From Archegozetes longisetosus (taxonomy: Eukaryota; Arthropoda; Arachnida; Sarcoptiformes; Trhypochthoniidae), in the NCBI GenBank assembly GCA_018873245.2, contig JAEMBT020000001.1:1364001-1428000 (forward strand): a stretch of DNA of 64,000 nucleotides. The letters are read 5' to 3'. Position 1 is the first letter of the stretch; each line of letters opens with the position of its first letter. The translations under genes and the position numbers were made by a program. This document shows, piece after piece, positions 11,664-26,672 of this stretch. The notes under the pieces are model-generated. The model did no database searches, had not been told where the DNA came from, and saw nothing but the letters and a program-made list of their open reading frames with translations.

Positions 11664-13029
11664 ATGACAAAGGTTTGACTTATAATTCTTTTATAATTTA
11701 AATTAACAATCGATACTTTGTTTAAAGATATGAATAATAAGATTTGAATGCAATTTAATTAAACAAAACTATTTTCTAAATGAACTTAACGATAATATTT
11801 TCCAATTGACTTGCATGGACTTATTGTATATTTTATTTGAAGTGATCTGATAATAAGTTACATTGTTGCTTTAATTTAAATCATTTGTCTTTCCTAAAGT
11901 CTGGTTTCGTTAAAGTTGTCAAAAACAAGGCTTACTTCAAGAGATTCCAAGTCAAGTTCAAGAGGAGAAGAGGTACTCATTCCATACATATGAACTTGTT
12001 AAAATTTCTCTAAAGTTTTAATCGTTGTCTAAGTTAATTTAAAAAGCTTAGCGATTGTAATTAGAGTCTATTAGAGTTTAGGTTTAATTTGATAAGTGAA
12101 TTAATATTTAATAAATACTTTTAAAATTGTGAACAGAGGGCAAGACTGATTACTACGCTCGTCGACGACTCGTTGTTCAGGACAAGAACAAGTACAATAC
12201 GCCTAAATACAGACTTATTGTGCGCTTCACGAATAAGGACATCATTTGTCAAATCGCTTACGCAAAAATCGAAGGTGACGTTATTGTTTGTGCCGCATAT
12301 GCACATGAATTGCCGAGATATGGTGTCAAAGTCGGTCTAACCAATTATGCTGCTGCTTACTGTACTGGACTTCTTTTGGCCAGAAGACTGTTGAAAAAGT
12401 TCCATTTGGACGAAATTTACCAAGGAACTGAATCGGTCACTGGCGAACAATACAATGTTGAGGATGTTGAGGGAAAGCCACGAGCTTTTAGAGCATTTCT
12501 TGATGTTGGTCTGGCCAGAACTACAACCGGCGCACGAGTTTTCGGAGCTATGAAAGGAGCAGCCGATGGAGGCATTGATATCCCCCACAGCACCAAACGA
12601 TTCCCTGGATATGACAGCGAATCAAAAGAATTCAACGCTGAAGTTCACCGAAAACATATATTTGGTCAACACGTTGCCGACTATATGAAATCATTGATGG
12701 AAGAGGACGAAGAGGCGTATAAGAAGCAATTCTCTCGATTCACGAAATTAGGCATAACTCCGGACGAAGTAAGAGTTATTTAAGTAAAAATGTGAAGTTG
12801 ATATGATAATAGACTAATTTACTTAATGAATTTTTAGCTGGAAAGTATATATTCTAAGGCACACGCAACCATTCGCGCAGACCCTGAACACAAGCCTAAA
12901 GAAAAGAGAACCGATATCGTGAAGAAGAGATGGAACGCTCGTAAGATCACTTGGGCTGCACGAAAGAATAAGATTGCACAGAAAAAGAAAGCTGTCATTG
13001 AAAGACTTGAAGCTGGAGGTGACGAATAA
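11664..13029 (+). CDS. RPL5: 60S ribosomal protein L5 (uL18)
   Basis: Four-exon model: join(11664..11672, 11900..11972, 12137..12768, 12838..13029), 301 aa (human 297). RPL5 binds 5S rRNA with RPL11 and is part of the central protuberance of the large subunit. Near-complete family identity is visible: [60 protein letters not shown], and a Lys/Arg-rich C-terminus. The first coding exon is only nine bases (Met-Thr-Lys), so the start depends on the splice to SGFVKV. The last donor, after TPDE, replaces a read-through stop at 12781. The gene converges on PKN. Confidence 0.97.
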
Positions 13030-13030
13030 A
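13025..13030 (+). terminator. AATAAA overlapping the RPL5 stop codon
   Basis: The hexamer spans the TAA stop. Two more AATAAA copies follow at 13042-13047 and 13068-13073, and one of these is more likely to be the functional signal. The expected mRNA has a very short 3' UTR. Confidence 0.45.
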
Positions 13031-13526
13031 ACATTCTCTAAAATAAAATGATTTATAAATTGAAGAAAATAAAAAGGATTGTTATAAAATGAAAGAATCA
13101 TCTTTTTTAATATAACTTTAAACAAATCAACTTTTGATTAATGAGTTACATATAAATTGATTATCATTTAAAAGTGGTATTAGGTTTGAGTTTATATTAA
13201 TAAGAGTTGATAAGATTGTGACAAAGGCATCAGTTAAGGTATAACAGTGAGAGCGTAGTTGATGGCAGACGTTTTACTTATAGCTACCAGAATGAATTAA
13301 ATGTACACATTGTAGACAACAGTTAAGGCACAAAAGGAAGACATTCCACTTTAACAATTTGGCTATCAATTGTCTACAATGGTCTGTGCCATGAAATACG
13401 CTTTGGTTGGTTTTGAGTTACTATGTATTCGTCATAATAACGGCTTTGAATAGCTCAAGCGAATAGAGAGATTTAAAGAGATCCCTGCTTTGTGTACTTT
13501 GATGAAATGATAGCACTTGGTGTCCG
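13030..13526. other. convergent 3' region between RPL5 and PKN
   Basis: About 500 bp of AT-rich sequence holding both 3' ends. It contains a perfect 12-bp inverted repeat (arms 13308-13319 and 13370-13381, 50-bp loop). No coding segment is supportable. Confidence 0.5.
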
Positions 13527-17134
<3,608 letters not shown>

Positions 17135-17320
17135 TGCAGAGAAGAGTTGATAACAGTTTAAACAAAACTACCTGTGAATAATTTTCAATAATTTTCAATT
17201 GAAATTAGGGGCAAAATAGAAAAAAATATGTCTAAACACTTATTGATTTTTGACATTTGGTTGAGAAGAAAAACTAATCGATTTTGTTATCAACTGATAA
17301 TAAATTCGTACTTACCTCAA
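17135..17320 (-). other. probable PKN 5' UTR with an intron (17172-17315)
   Basis: Minus-strand reading shows a strong donor TTGAG|GTAAGTACG at 17316/17315 and an acceptor TTATTCACAG| ending at 17172, 37 nt upstream of the PKN ATG. This predicts a non-coding first exon starting at or above 17316. The evidence is splice consensus only. Confidence 0.45.
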
Positions 17321-20300
17321 CTGAAATGGACGTAAATATAAGAAAAATGAGTTGAAAACAACAAATATATAAATAAAAGTATTAATCAAAGAGAAAAATA
17401 AATCAATAATAATAAGAAGACATAAAAGAAATGAATTGATTTATATTTAAATATCTAAAAATTCACTACAGATTGACTAACCACAAACTAAAACATTATT
17501 TTTCTGTTTAACCATTGAAATGACACTCAAAACAAATAATACAATAGTTAACGCCGTCTTTAGGGCATTACTTCAATGCTTATGTATTAGCACTATAGCT
17601 ATGATATGTATCACTACTATACCTATGATATACACTGATATATTACTCCAATACTTGTAATATGTATTACTTCTATGCCTTAGATATGCATCACCTCTAT
17701 GCTTATCATATGTATTACAGAACGTTCTAAAAAAAGTTTCAAATCAAAGCAGGTTTGCAACAAAAGTCTATTGAATGCATTGAATGAGTATTTTTGGTTT
17801 GATAACTACGTTTTTTGTAATGATTCACTTGAAAGCAGTGTTACCAAAACACCAATCGATTGAACGACATTTATTTGAGAATGAGTTAATAGAAAACTCT
17901 ATATAAATGACGTAAAACTAGATTTAAATTGACATGTAACTTGGGAACTCATTTTTCTTCTCTAATATTTCTAACATTTTTAGGAATTAAATCTTAATTC
18001 TGGCATCAAATAGACTGAAAATTTTCTTATTTTAATTAAACATACATTAAATGACAAATGAATGAAATATTTGATTGACTGAAAGAGGGGATTAAAGTTT
18101 AAGTAGAAGTTTTAACAACTATTCAATAGAAAGAATACATGAATATAAGGTTCAATTATAATCCATTAAAAGGAAATGATTGTAAATAAAAGTGATTATC
18201 TTGAAATCTAAGCTAAATAATAGCTAGAATCGTTAAAGTTAATCATGTATTTATGGTTCATATTTAAAGGTGTCTCTGAAAGCTGGAGTTGATAACATTA
18301 CTGACATACTTTAATAGTAATTCGTTACAATAGAGCACGAAATTAAATATAAATGAAAGGGTGGCAAAACATCTAAATACTAATAGATGACTATTCAGTG
18401 TAATTCAATGAAAATAGCAATTTGTAACCAAATTGAAGTTTAGATTTTCATTCACTATTAGTATGCGTATAACATACACAATGCAACCGTTAACAATTGT
18501 TTCTAAAAATTGCATGTAATATAAGATTTGTCTGGAAAGTTTGAAATTTTCGGTCTAATTCCTATTTAGACTCTATTTTTATAAACACGGCAAGGAAGCC
18601 TTGAAAAGATAATTATTTTTAAATCAATCAGATGTCATCAAATATGGGGTTTGTTATTATTTATTGGCTTGAATCTTGCGTATCGTCGAGACTTCGGATT
18701 AAGACACGAAAACCAAGGAATGACTTAAACATCAGAAATCAACTACGGATTAGCAGAAAACGAGACCTATATTTAGAGGGAAAAAGGTAATGATTTAGAA
18801 AATAAAGTTCAGTATGTGGGTGTTCAAGTTGTAGTTAGTTTTATTTGCGTCTAGTCTAGGTATTAGGGAGATACGTGTTTTACTTGTGCAGGAAACAATA
18901 ATCACCTACACTTCGTTCCTCTCACCTAACCTAACTAACTTAACATAATATAAAGGTATAGTAAGACTAATACAAGTTACGATTTAAATTATGGTATTTT
19001 AAACAACTTGTGTATAGTTGATATACTGTATGACTCGAGTACATAACGTAATTCTCTATTACCTAAACGATGCGCAAAAAACTAACTGCAAACGAACTAA
19101 GACCCATTATGTGGTAATTGACATGTTTACAAACACAACTATTTTTACGAGGACTGGTTCAATGGTTCGGTTAACACCACGCAATACAAAACTATAAACT
19201 AATTATTTTATATAAAAATGTTCAAAATTCTATTTAACCCAATTTTGACGGAAAATAAAACTTTGGAAATGTTTAAAGAAAATCAAAAAAGTTATGCTAA
19301 TTTAAAAATCAAATTTAATGAAGAAAGATAATCAGAGAATGTGTTTAATTATCTGCATATCAATGAAATGAAGTTGACTTCCTTTGGAAAACGACACCAT
19401 TAATCACTGTTAATTATAATTAACAAAGTTTGAACAATTAATTCATATAATAGTTTGAATCTTTAGAACTAGATGTCTGTTGCAACCGAGTCTCAGTCAA
19501 ACTAACCTTATCTGGACTTTGACTTTCATGATCGCTAAATAGTGCATCAAATACTTTAATGAAAACGAACGTCAAGAGGAATGACACTTAAATGTTAAAG
19601 ATGCAATAATCATTTGTTAAGACATATAAACTTGGAGAGATTGGCTTTATAGATAGATTGAAATATAGAAGTTTTGACGTTGAGAGAAGCGTCATGTGAC
19701 CAATGAGGCCTAAGTGAATGTTCAACAATTTAGCAATGAATACTTGCGACAATTTAAGCATTTCTTTTGATATTAGGTTACGATACTTGAAATAAGACTT
19801 AGTGCTGTTAGAATCTAATGGTAGTTAGTTATTTTTATCATAGATTCGAGTGAAACATAGCTGAACTTTTGATATACTAATATTTAAATGATGTTTACAC
19901 TGCTTGTATTATTGTAAAACCAAACAAAGTCTAAAACAAAACTTTTGAGGTATAAATGAATAACGAATTTTTAAGATTTGTTTATATAATTGCTGATTCC
20001 TTGTATTAATATTTAATACTATAAATAGGAGAGAAGTTCCACATTTTGATAGCATCTAAAATACTGATGTTTTTGGTAATCAATTGCTATAATTGCAAGG
20101 TATTCATTCAAAACCCACTGCATTACTCTTAAACAAATACTGAATGAAGATTAAATTGAGCAAAATCTTAATAATAGAAATGGGATTAAAACTGTAGATC
20201 TATTCATTTGCATCGAACATTTATAACCACAATAGTTTGATTTGAAAGTTCAGTCATCTCATTGATAGAAGATTTAAATTAAAGGAGACATAAGCAGTTT

Positions 20301-20546
20301 AGGAGTTAACTAATTTTAGGGACTCTGATGAGTTGGGAGAAAAATCTAATATAGAATGAAGAAAGAAAAGAATTAGGGACAAGATATAGAAGAATCTATT
20401 GACGCCTAAACACGATTACATTTAATCACGATAAGAGGGTCTTAATATAAATGTGTGCTTATGATTTAGCTTTAATGAAACTATCTACTGAGATACATAT
20501 TAAGTTTTAGCTTAAGTCACTTTTATTACTACTACTCCACTACTCT
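17321..20546. other. gene-poor AT-rich sequence upstream of PKN
   Basis: There is no ORF with recognisable similarity. The stretch contains the decayed tandem array at about 17575-17716, annotated separately. An open stretch on the plus strand near 18635-18785, ending in an AAG|GTAATG donor-like site, is not distinguishable from chance. PKN promoter elements are probably here but I cannot point to them. Confidence 0.5.
17575..17716. repeat. degenerate tandem repeat, unit about 24-27 bp
   Basis: Successive units share the pattern TATGCTTATGATATGTATCAC with substitutions, about five to six copies. This is a decayed minisatellite by eye. No function is suggested. Confidence 0.6.
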
Positions 20547-20547
20547 T

Positions 20548-20647
20548 TTATTTAAGAGATTCATCGTACATATCAAATGCATTGGATTCGTATACATCAT
20601 ATCCAGCTCTCTCGTCGTCGATCATTTCATTAAATGTTGTTGGAACT
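20548..20647 (-). CDS. candidate terminal coding exon of an unidentified gene
   Basis: Minus-strand segment: acceptor-like ATCTAAAG|, then one base plus 32 codons and TAA. The predicted peptide is strongly acidic and tyrosine-rich (MIDDERAGYDVYES...FDMYDESLK), unlike translated AT-rich noise. An AATAAA (20547-20552) overlaps the stop, the same arrangement seen in RPL5 and BAG6 in this window. It could be the cytoplasmic tail of a membrane protein. I do not recognise the family and found no certain upstream exon. An adjacent open segment (20655-20723) reads NPIYEND in a different frame. The gene itself is inference. Confidence 0.4.
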
Positions 20648-20794
20648 CTTTAGATCAGCTGTTTCCAACATTTGCATTCATCGAATCTCTAACATTGACG
20701 TCATTCTCATAGATAGGATTTTCTCATAAGTTTATACTCTCAGCAATCCATTCAAAAGTGTTAAAGTTAACGTGAAGAATCAAAAATTCAAAGT

Positions 20795-20923
20795 TACGGT
20801 AGAGTATAAGCTAGCTTGAGCTAACTTGGACTCAGTTCAGCTCAGCTCAGCTAAAGCACATTTTAGAACTGAAACTCAGGCTTAAGTTAAACCTGACCTC
20901 AAACGAACTTATACTCTACACTG
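20795..20923. mobile_element. short inverted-terminal-repeat (MITE-like) element
   Basis: The ends are inverted copies: GTAGAGTATAAG at 20799-20810 and its reverse complement at 20908-20919. Weaker matching continues inward through TTGAG for about 30 bp. The right end reads CAGTGTAGAGTATAAG inward, a hAT-like start. A clean target duplication is not visible. The interior has a small CAGCT repeat. Confidence 0.5.
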
Positions 20924-21689
20924 CTCAAGTGAAATTCGGTGCAATATTGTACAAGGGGCGGGTACAAGCAGGTGTGAACCCCTCTTAAGGAAAATCAGAA
21001 AGTCACTAATTCATACCGCTGAAGTTGGCATTTTGTAATAATAGGAAATTCTTACTAAATAGTTGCTTAAATGCCATAAGTTTGAAATGTTATGATCATT
21101 AATCATGTTATTTAACTAGTAATATACAAATAATCGTTTGGATAACACAATAAGGAAGAATTTTGATAACAGTTTTCAAATTAAGGAGAAAATTTGGTTT
21201 CTGGAAAAAATCGTCTCTCAAAACCGATATCTTTTTGAACTGCCTTCGTGTTCGAAGAACTTGTAAAACTAAAGTCTCCCTAAAGCATCGGACCTGTGCA
21301 ACGTTGATTCAATGAATCAGGTTCTCACTTAAAAGAAATACGTATTTTTTCTTATATTTCATGCACTAGAAAACTGCGTAGTATCACAAATGAGCTATTT
21401 TTGAGATTTGAATTTTGAAAATGACTTTATCTAACGATGCGAGCAATCAAAGAAAACAGGAAATTACTTGACTCCAGTTGAAAAACGGAATAATAAGTAC
21501 AAGAAAATTTGAAAGCAATCAGTTTATATTTAACTCTCTTTTCATGTGTTGAACAGAACTTTAAGAAATATCTGGGAACTAAGAGAGAGTTAGTTAGGCT
21601 GAAGAAGAATTTGGAGAGCAATATTTGGAATTAGAGATATTTTTGAAGTGAATTGTACAATACAATCGGAATGTGATTAGAGTAGTGGC

Positions 21690-21850
21690 AGTATTTGGCA
21701 GCTGCCTCAGGACAAGAATGCATCCAAAATAACTCTCTATGGACGAGCGCTAACTTCAAACTTGCTCCACCGACAGGAAACTTAAATTTGATTGGTCCAA
21801 CCTTAAATGGCACAGATTTTAGGTGCATTCTTATCTTGCTGCCGCTTTAA
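21690..21850. mobile_element. probable decayed DNA-transposon fragment
   Basis: A patch of higher GC. Its left part (GCAGCTGCCTCAGGACAAGAATGCA) and the reverse complement of its right part (GCGGCAGCAAGATAAGAATGCA) are similar, giving imperfect inverted ends about 110 bp apart. The arrangement and the GC-rich, GGCAGC-type ends recall non-autonomous hAT elements. Boundaries are approximate. Confidence 0.4.
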
Positions 21851-22197
21851 TTAAGTGGCTTCAGGTTATTTCGACTTTTTCTTAACTTTAATGTTACGTC
21901 AATACTAGTAAAACCATTTCAATAAACAAATTTTCAAACAACTGACAAGTTAGTACACAATATAGAGCTACAATTTGGCTCAAATTTCCTATAATCATAT
22001 TATGTGAACGAATTAATACTAGTAATGACTCACTGCAATTTTCATTCCTAAATAGCCTAATAAGTTGATAACTATTAGTTCAGTTTGAATAAAATACAAA
22101 AGATAATACTATTACTTTGCAAAATAATAACTTCTCATATGAGCCAAATACGCTCAACTATATAGATGGGTACACCCAAAAAATTAATGATCCGTCA

Positions 22198-22420
22198 GAG
22201 CAACCAGAAGTGATGAGCTATCATGGGATGCTCTCCATCAGACCATAATGTAGAAGATATTAAGAAGTTTGTAGAATATTCAATGTAGCAATGATAGTAA
22301 ATTAAAATAAAATTTAGAAAAAGATTGATGCACATGATAGAGAGGTTGACATAGCAACGACATTTCTTCTGTTGCTATCGCGGATTAACAAGTTTTCAGC
22401 TGCACAATGGAGGCATAGGA
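22198..22420 (+). repeat. dispersed repeat, copy 1
   Basis: This stretch aligns by eye end to end with 52212-52440 (same orientation) and in its second half with 40512-40632. Shared words include AGCAACCAG, GTGATG, the GACCATAAT block, a TTCTTNTGTTGCTAT block and TTTTCAGCTG. No coding capacity or terminal inverted repeat is seen, so it could be a SINE or MITE family. Confidence 0.6.
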
Positions 22421-23518
22421 AGAATGATGAATGAATTTCGACCTAAACAACACATGAACATAATTGAATAAAGTCATATATAAAATTGAAAATGTTTGAG
22501 TAATTCGAATAAAATGTCAGTGGGTTGGGGGATAGCATCTGTTTTTTCTTAACTTTGTTACTTATTCTGTTGTTCTATACTGAGTATTGAAGCTTTTATA
22601 GAAAAGAAGATAAAAATCTATCATCTGACTTGATCAAGACAAGAAAACAGCTTACGAAATACGAAAAGCGTATTAAAATAGGTTTTAAATATGCGAGAGT
22701 TAGTGAAATGTTTACTAAAAGCAAGATTTTCTCCTTAACGCACGTGATTTAGCAACGATTTGCCGGTACCTAAACTACTGAACCGCTAAGACAAGAAAAT
22801 AATCGCATCAATAACATTAGAAAGATTAGAAAATTGATCTATTTTTCAAAAGAACTATATAAACAAAATCGAATATATATTAAAATATATAGCAGTGAAA
22901 CATTATATTGTATTGTAGTTTATAAAATATGCATAATTGTAATGGTAACCATTTTGATAAGTTACTCAAAATATGGACGATTAATTTGTACTCCACTAAA
23001 GCTTATCTATTGATTGAACTGATCGATAGCTAAGAATTAAGAAGATTTAATCAATCTGATGTTAATACTATAGAAATGTTAGGATGAAGTGAGTGACTTA
23101 CTGTGAAAACTCTAGGCAAGTATATATGTTGTTAGGACAGTACTTTCTCAATAGTACTAAACTGGTTAGTGAATAATCTTTATTTGAAAAAATATTATTC
23201 AAATTAAAATCTAACAAAAGAAAAACAAAGGATTAAGTTCGAGTAACATATATTATGTAAACATATGTTAATATTAGTTGAATCAATTGTTATTGAGTCA
23301 TAAGAATATTCATAACATCAATAGCATAGCATTAAGTAACAGAAAAGGTCATTTTCGAACAAGTATTCATGTCAAAAAAAATTAACTTTTCATATATAAT
23401 AACCAATACTATAGAAGAAATGGCCAACAAAATCAATAAATAAGAAACATACAAATTGTAATAGATAAAACTTAGGATTTGATTGCGTAGTTAAATATGT
23501 TTATATAATGTACTATAG

Positions 23519-23584
23519 AAGAGAAGGAGAGAGAAGGGGAGAGAGAGAGAGAGAGAGAGGGAGGGAGAGAGAGAGAGAGAGAGG

Positions 23585-23619
<35 letters not shown>
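23519..23619. repeat. (GA)n microsatellite with GGGAGGGA interruptions
   Basis: About 100 bp of GA repeats interrupted twice by GGGAGGGA. Apparent reading frames across it (Ser/Leu-rich) are products of the repeat. Confidence 0.9.
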
Positions 23620-23620
<1 letters not shown>

Positions 23621-26513
23621 CATGTCAAACAAAATGATAAAAGAATGAATAGAAAGCAAAGAGTGAAGAGTAAGGAAAGAAAGATATAACTAAGAAAAAG
23701 GTAGTAAAACAAATTAGAAAGGAATACGATAGAAATGAATAGTATAAATATATAGAAGAATAGGTAAAGGTAGTAGTAGATACGCTAGCCAATTGATTAC
23801 AGATTAAACATCTATAATGTTACTCAACTCAATTAGTATTCTATTTGTACATGTACTCCACTCATGTTCTACCTATAAATGATCATTTACATTAAGAAGA
23901 AATTTAGTTTCTTTGCTAATGCGTGTTAATTGCTGGTATATATTCTTAACCGATATATATTTTTCGCTATCATATATTGTTAACTATGACATATTCCTCA
24001 CTATCATATATTGTTCACTTATGAACATGGTTTCAAATAAGCTCTAGACTTGACTCAGTTTGCAAGCAGCTTTTTCTAGTCAGGCTCAGTAAAAACAAAA
24101 ACAATTTTAGTAACTATTTTAGTTTACAATGAGAAAACTTTTGTTGTAAACATGAAGAGTTGCTATATTATTACCAACTACCTTCATTAAATATACTTAG
24201 TTTAGTATGCATAACACAGAGTACATCAACAGATCCTTCAGAAAAAGCTCGCATTTCAACTCAATATTAGATTTTGGTAAGACGCTATCTCAAACAAACT
24301 CCATCAAAACTTGCATTTTCATTTGTGGATGTCTTGATGCAACATCATTCACAACTAAACAACTAGTTTAATAATTCAATTTTCAAATTATCCATTATTA
24401 AGCTTTTGAATCGATTGCTTACCATTGCATAGTTAGAATAAATTGAAAATCAAATTAATTCATTTCAATTAGCTAATAAAACATGGTTTCAACAGCAAAT
24501 CAAATGATTGTATTAACTATTCAAGTGACTTATTAATAAATGACAAGTCTAATGAAAATTTAAGTATTCATTAATACTTTTAAAAAGTTTAGTTTTATCA
24601 AACTTACTATTAAGTTGAACTGCAAACTTTTTTGTAGGATTTGTACAGTATTACTCTAAGATTACCATCTAATATCTCATGAGGCCCTACAACAGACGGA
24701 TTGAACTGCTCTAAAATCTACGGTAGAAATTAGCTACTCTATCATGAATATGTATTAGATTTCTCAATAAAAAACAAGGTTTTAACGATTGAAATGAGTC
24801 CTTTTGAGTTAAAAAAAATATGTTATTTTGAGTCATAAAACCATGCTGATTCCAATAATTGCACTTTGTTGACTGTGAGACGAATGCAGATCGAGCTCTA
24901 GAAGTGTCTCCCACACAGACGCATACGGATATTATTACATAGATGAAATATTTTGAGAATCTTGACAACATCCGGAGTTTGATTTGTTTATTTGATGTTT
25001 AGTAGAGAAGATAGAATCTAAAAGATTGGTAAAATATAATTTGATGAAGAGATTTGCGTAATGTTTGGCTACTACATACTTGTTAATTGTAAATGATTGA
25101 ATGATGCATATGTAGTTGCACAGTAGTAATGGCTCCTTTGAGAAATACTTTTTCAATCTAAAAGTCATCTAAAATGACCTAAGAGTCACCTAAGACAAGC
25201 ATGCAATTAAGAACAGATTATTAAATGGATGGAGAAAAGGAGTGAACATGTAGGAGAAGATAAAGTTTCTAAGTTATGAAAATTGAAAGAAAGATGCATT
25301 TGGGAGTTGCATTATTTATTTAATATTTTTTGAAAATCTGTTAGATGTACTTCCTCGTCTGGAGCTTAAGTATAATTTTATAGCCTCCATAAAAATCTAT
25401 TTACTATTACAACAATACATATATTTATAACAATATATTAAAAGTGCTATTCAAGTATTTTATTAATAAGTCATTCAACTGCTTTCATACATCTATATTG
25501 AACTACATGTGGAATAATCGAAATATAATACATACAGCTTTAGTTGCAATGATTGAAACTTGAACAAAAACACTATTCTCAACTCATGCTCAATCTTATA
25601 CTGAAGCTGTCCACTCAACCTGGTCTACCGCTCAATCAATTTGATTACCAGTAAAATGAATTACTCCTTCAAATAACGTTTATGAGATGTTAGTAGATTT
25701 CTAAATATCAACTCTAAATACTACTATCTTGTTGAAAGTTTGTAAATTTGTTTCATAATAACATTATTGAGCTAAATATAATTTAAAAGTTTAGTTTCAT
25801 ATTTGACGGACAGAGCCATTAAATGTAGAAATAATACGATTAGGTATTAAGTTTAGTGAAAAACAATCTAAAACATTATGAAAATATGTGCTGAGTCTCG
25901 ATACCCATTATTTTTATGGAGTGATTGATAGAAAAGTATCAAAGTTTGCTAGAATTGCAACTTTATGATTCTTTTCACTATTGTTTTCATGTCACGTATT
26001 TTATGCAAATTTTCAAAATTGGTCCAAAATATGGACTTCACTTAAAATGAAGATATTTATATGCACACCAAGTCGACAGCATTCAAATCATGCGTAGGAG
26101 GAATTCGGTTGAATTTTTGTTAACCATTTTGAATACTTTGAGTTAGACTAAAAACTTTTCTTTTTACTCAGAGTTAGATTGAAAACTTAAGTTTTCTGTC
26201 AAATCAATTTATTTGGTTACTCTACAAAAATGAAGTAAACTTATATTTGATGTGGTCATAACTGACATTATTGTCTATTAGCATTAAACTTATCTAATTA
26301 TCAAATGTTGTACTAACGATGAACTATTATTACAATATTGAATAAGCATGACTATTTCTAGACTCTTCTAGAAACACATAGAATCTTATATAAACTTATG
26401 TATTAAGGTTTCTGAGCCTCTTTTTTGGTTGAAAACATGTCCACAACATACACATTACAAAACGTTTATTTAATTAAATCTCTTGCTATTTGTATTCGTG
26501 CTATAACTCAGTG
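23620..26513. other. gene-poor AT-rich sequence
   Basis: No supportable gene. Open stretches at 24711-25168 on the minus strand show no family similarity or codon pattern and are read as chance. Confidence 0.45.
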
Positions 26514-26672
26514 TTAATAATACTTGTGTGTTGCGTCCATCGCCACAATCAAGTCCTCAATCGTATCGACTGGTGTCTGAGCAGTACTATTGAGACACAA
26601 GCGTTTGACTGAACAGGAATGAAAAGATTGGACATAGCATGAAAACGAGTGGCAAGCTAAGGTTGAACTCAT
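26514..26672 (-). CDS. candidate short ORF or terminal exon, cysteine-rich, 52 aa
   Basis: ATG at 26672, stop TAA at 26514-26516, with an in-frame stop upstream of the ATG. The N-terminal half holds five cysteines (ACHSFSCY..., HSCSVKRLC), the C-terminal half reads TPVDTIEDLIVAMDATHKYY. The patch has higher GC than its surroundings. A minus-strand AATAAA (26465-26470) lies 43 nt past the stop and is followed by a GT-rich stretch, a good poly(A)-site layout. An internal acceptor-like CCTTAG| would also fit a terminal exon. A KR pair after the cysteines could be a processing site. I do not recognise it. Confidence 0.35.
   Translation of the reverse strand: MSSTLACHSFSCYVQSFHSCSVKRLCLNSTAQTPVDTIEDLIVAMDATHKYY

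Noticed and set aside
18635-18785. Open plus-strand stretch followed by AAG|GTAATG
   Set aside because: Could be an exon, but the peptide is basic and non-descript and chance ORFs of this length are frequent; not enough to report.
23491-23712. Ser/Leu-rich minus-strand frame
   Set aside because: Product of the (GA)n microsatellite, not a gene.
24711-25168. Two overlapping minus-strand frames of 77-86 aa
   Set aside because: No known domains, no convincing splice or poly(A) context, composition like the background.
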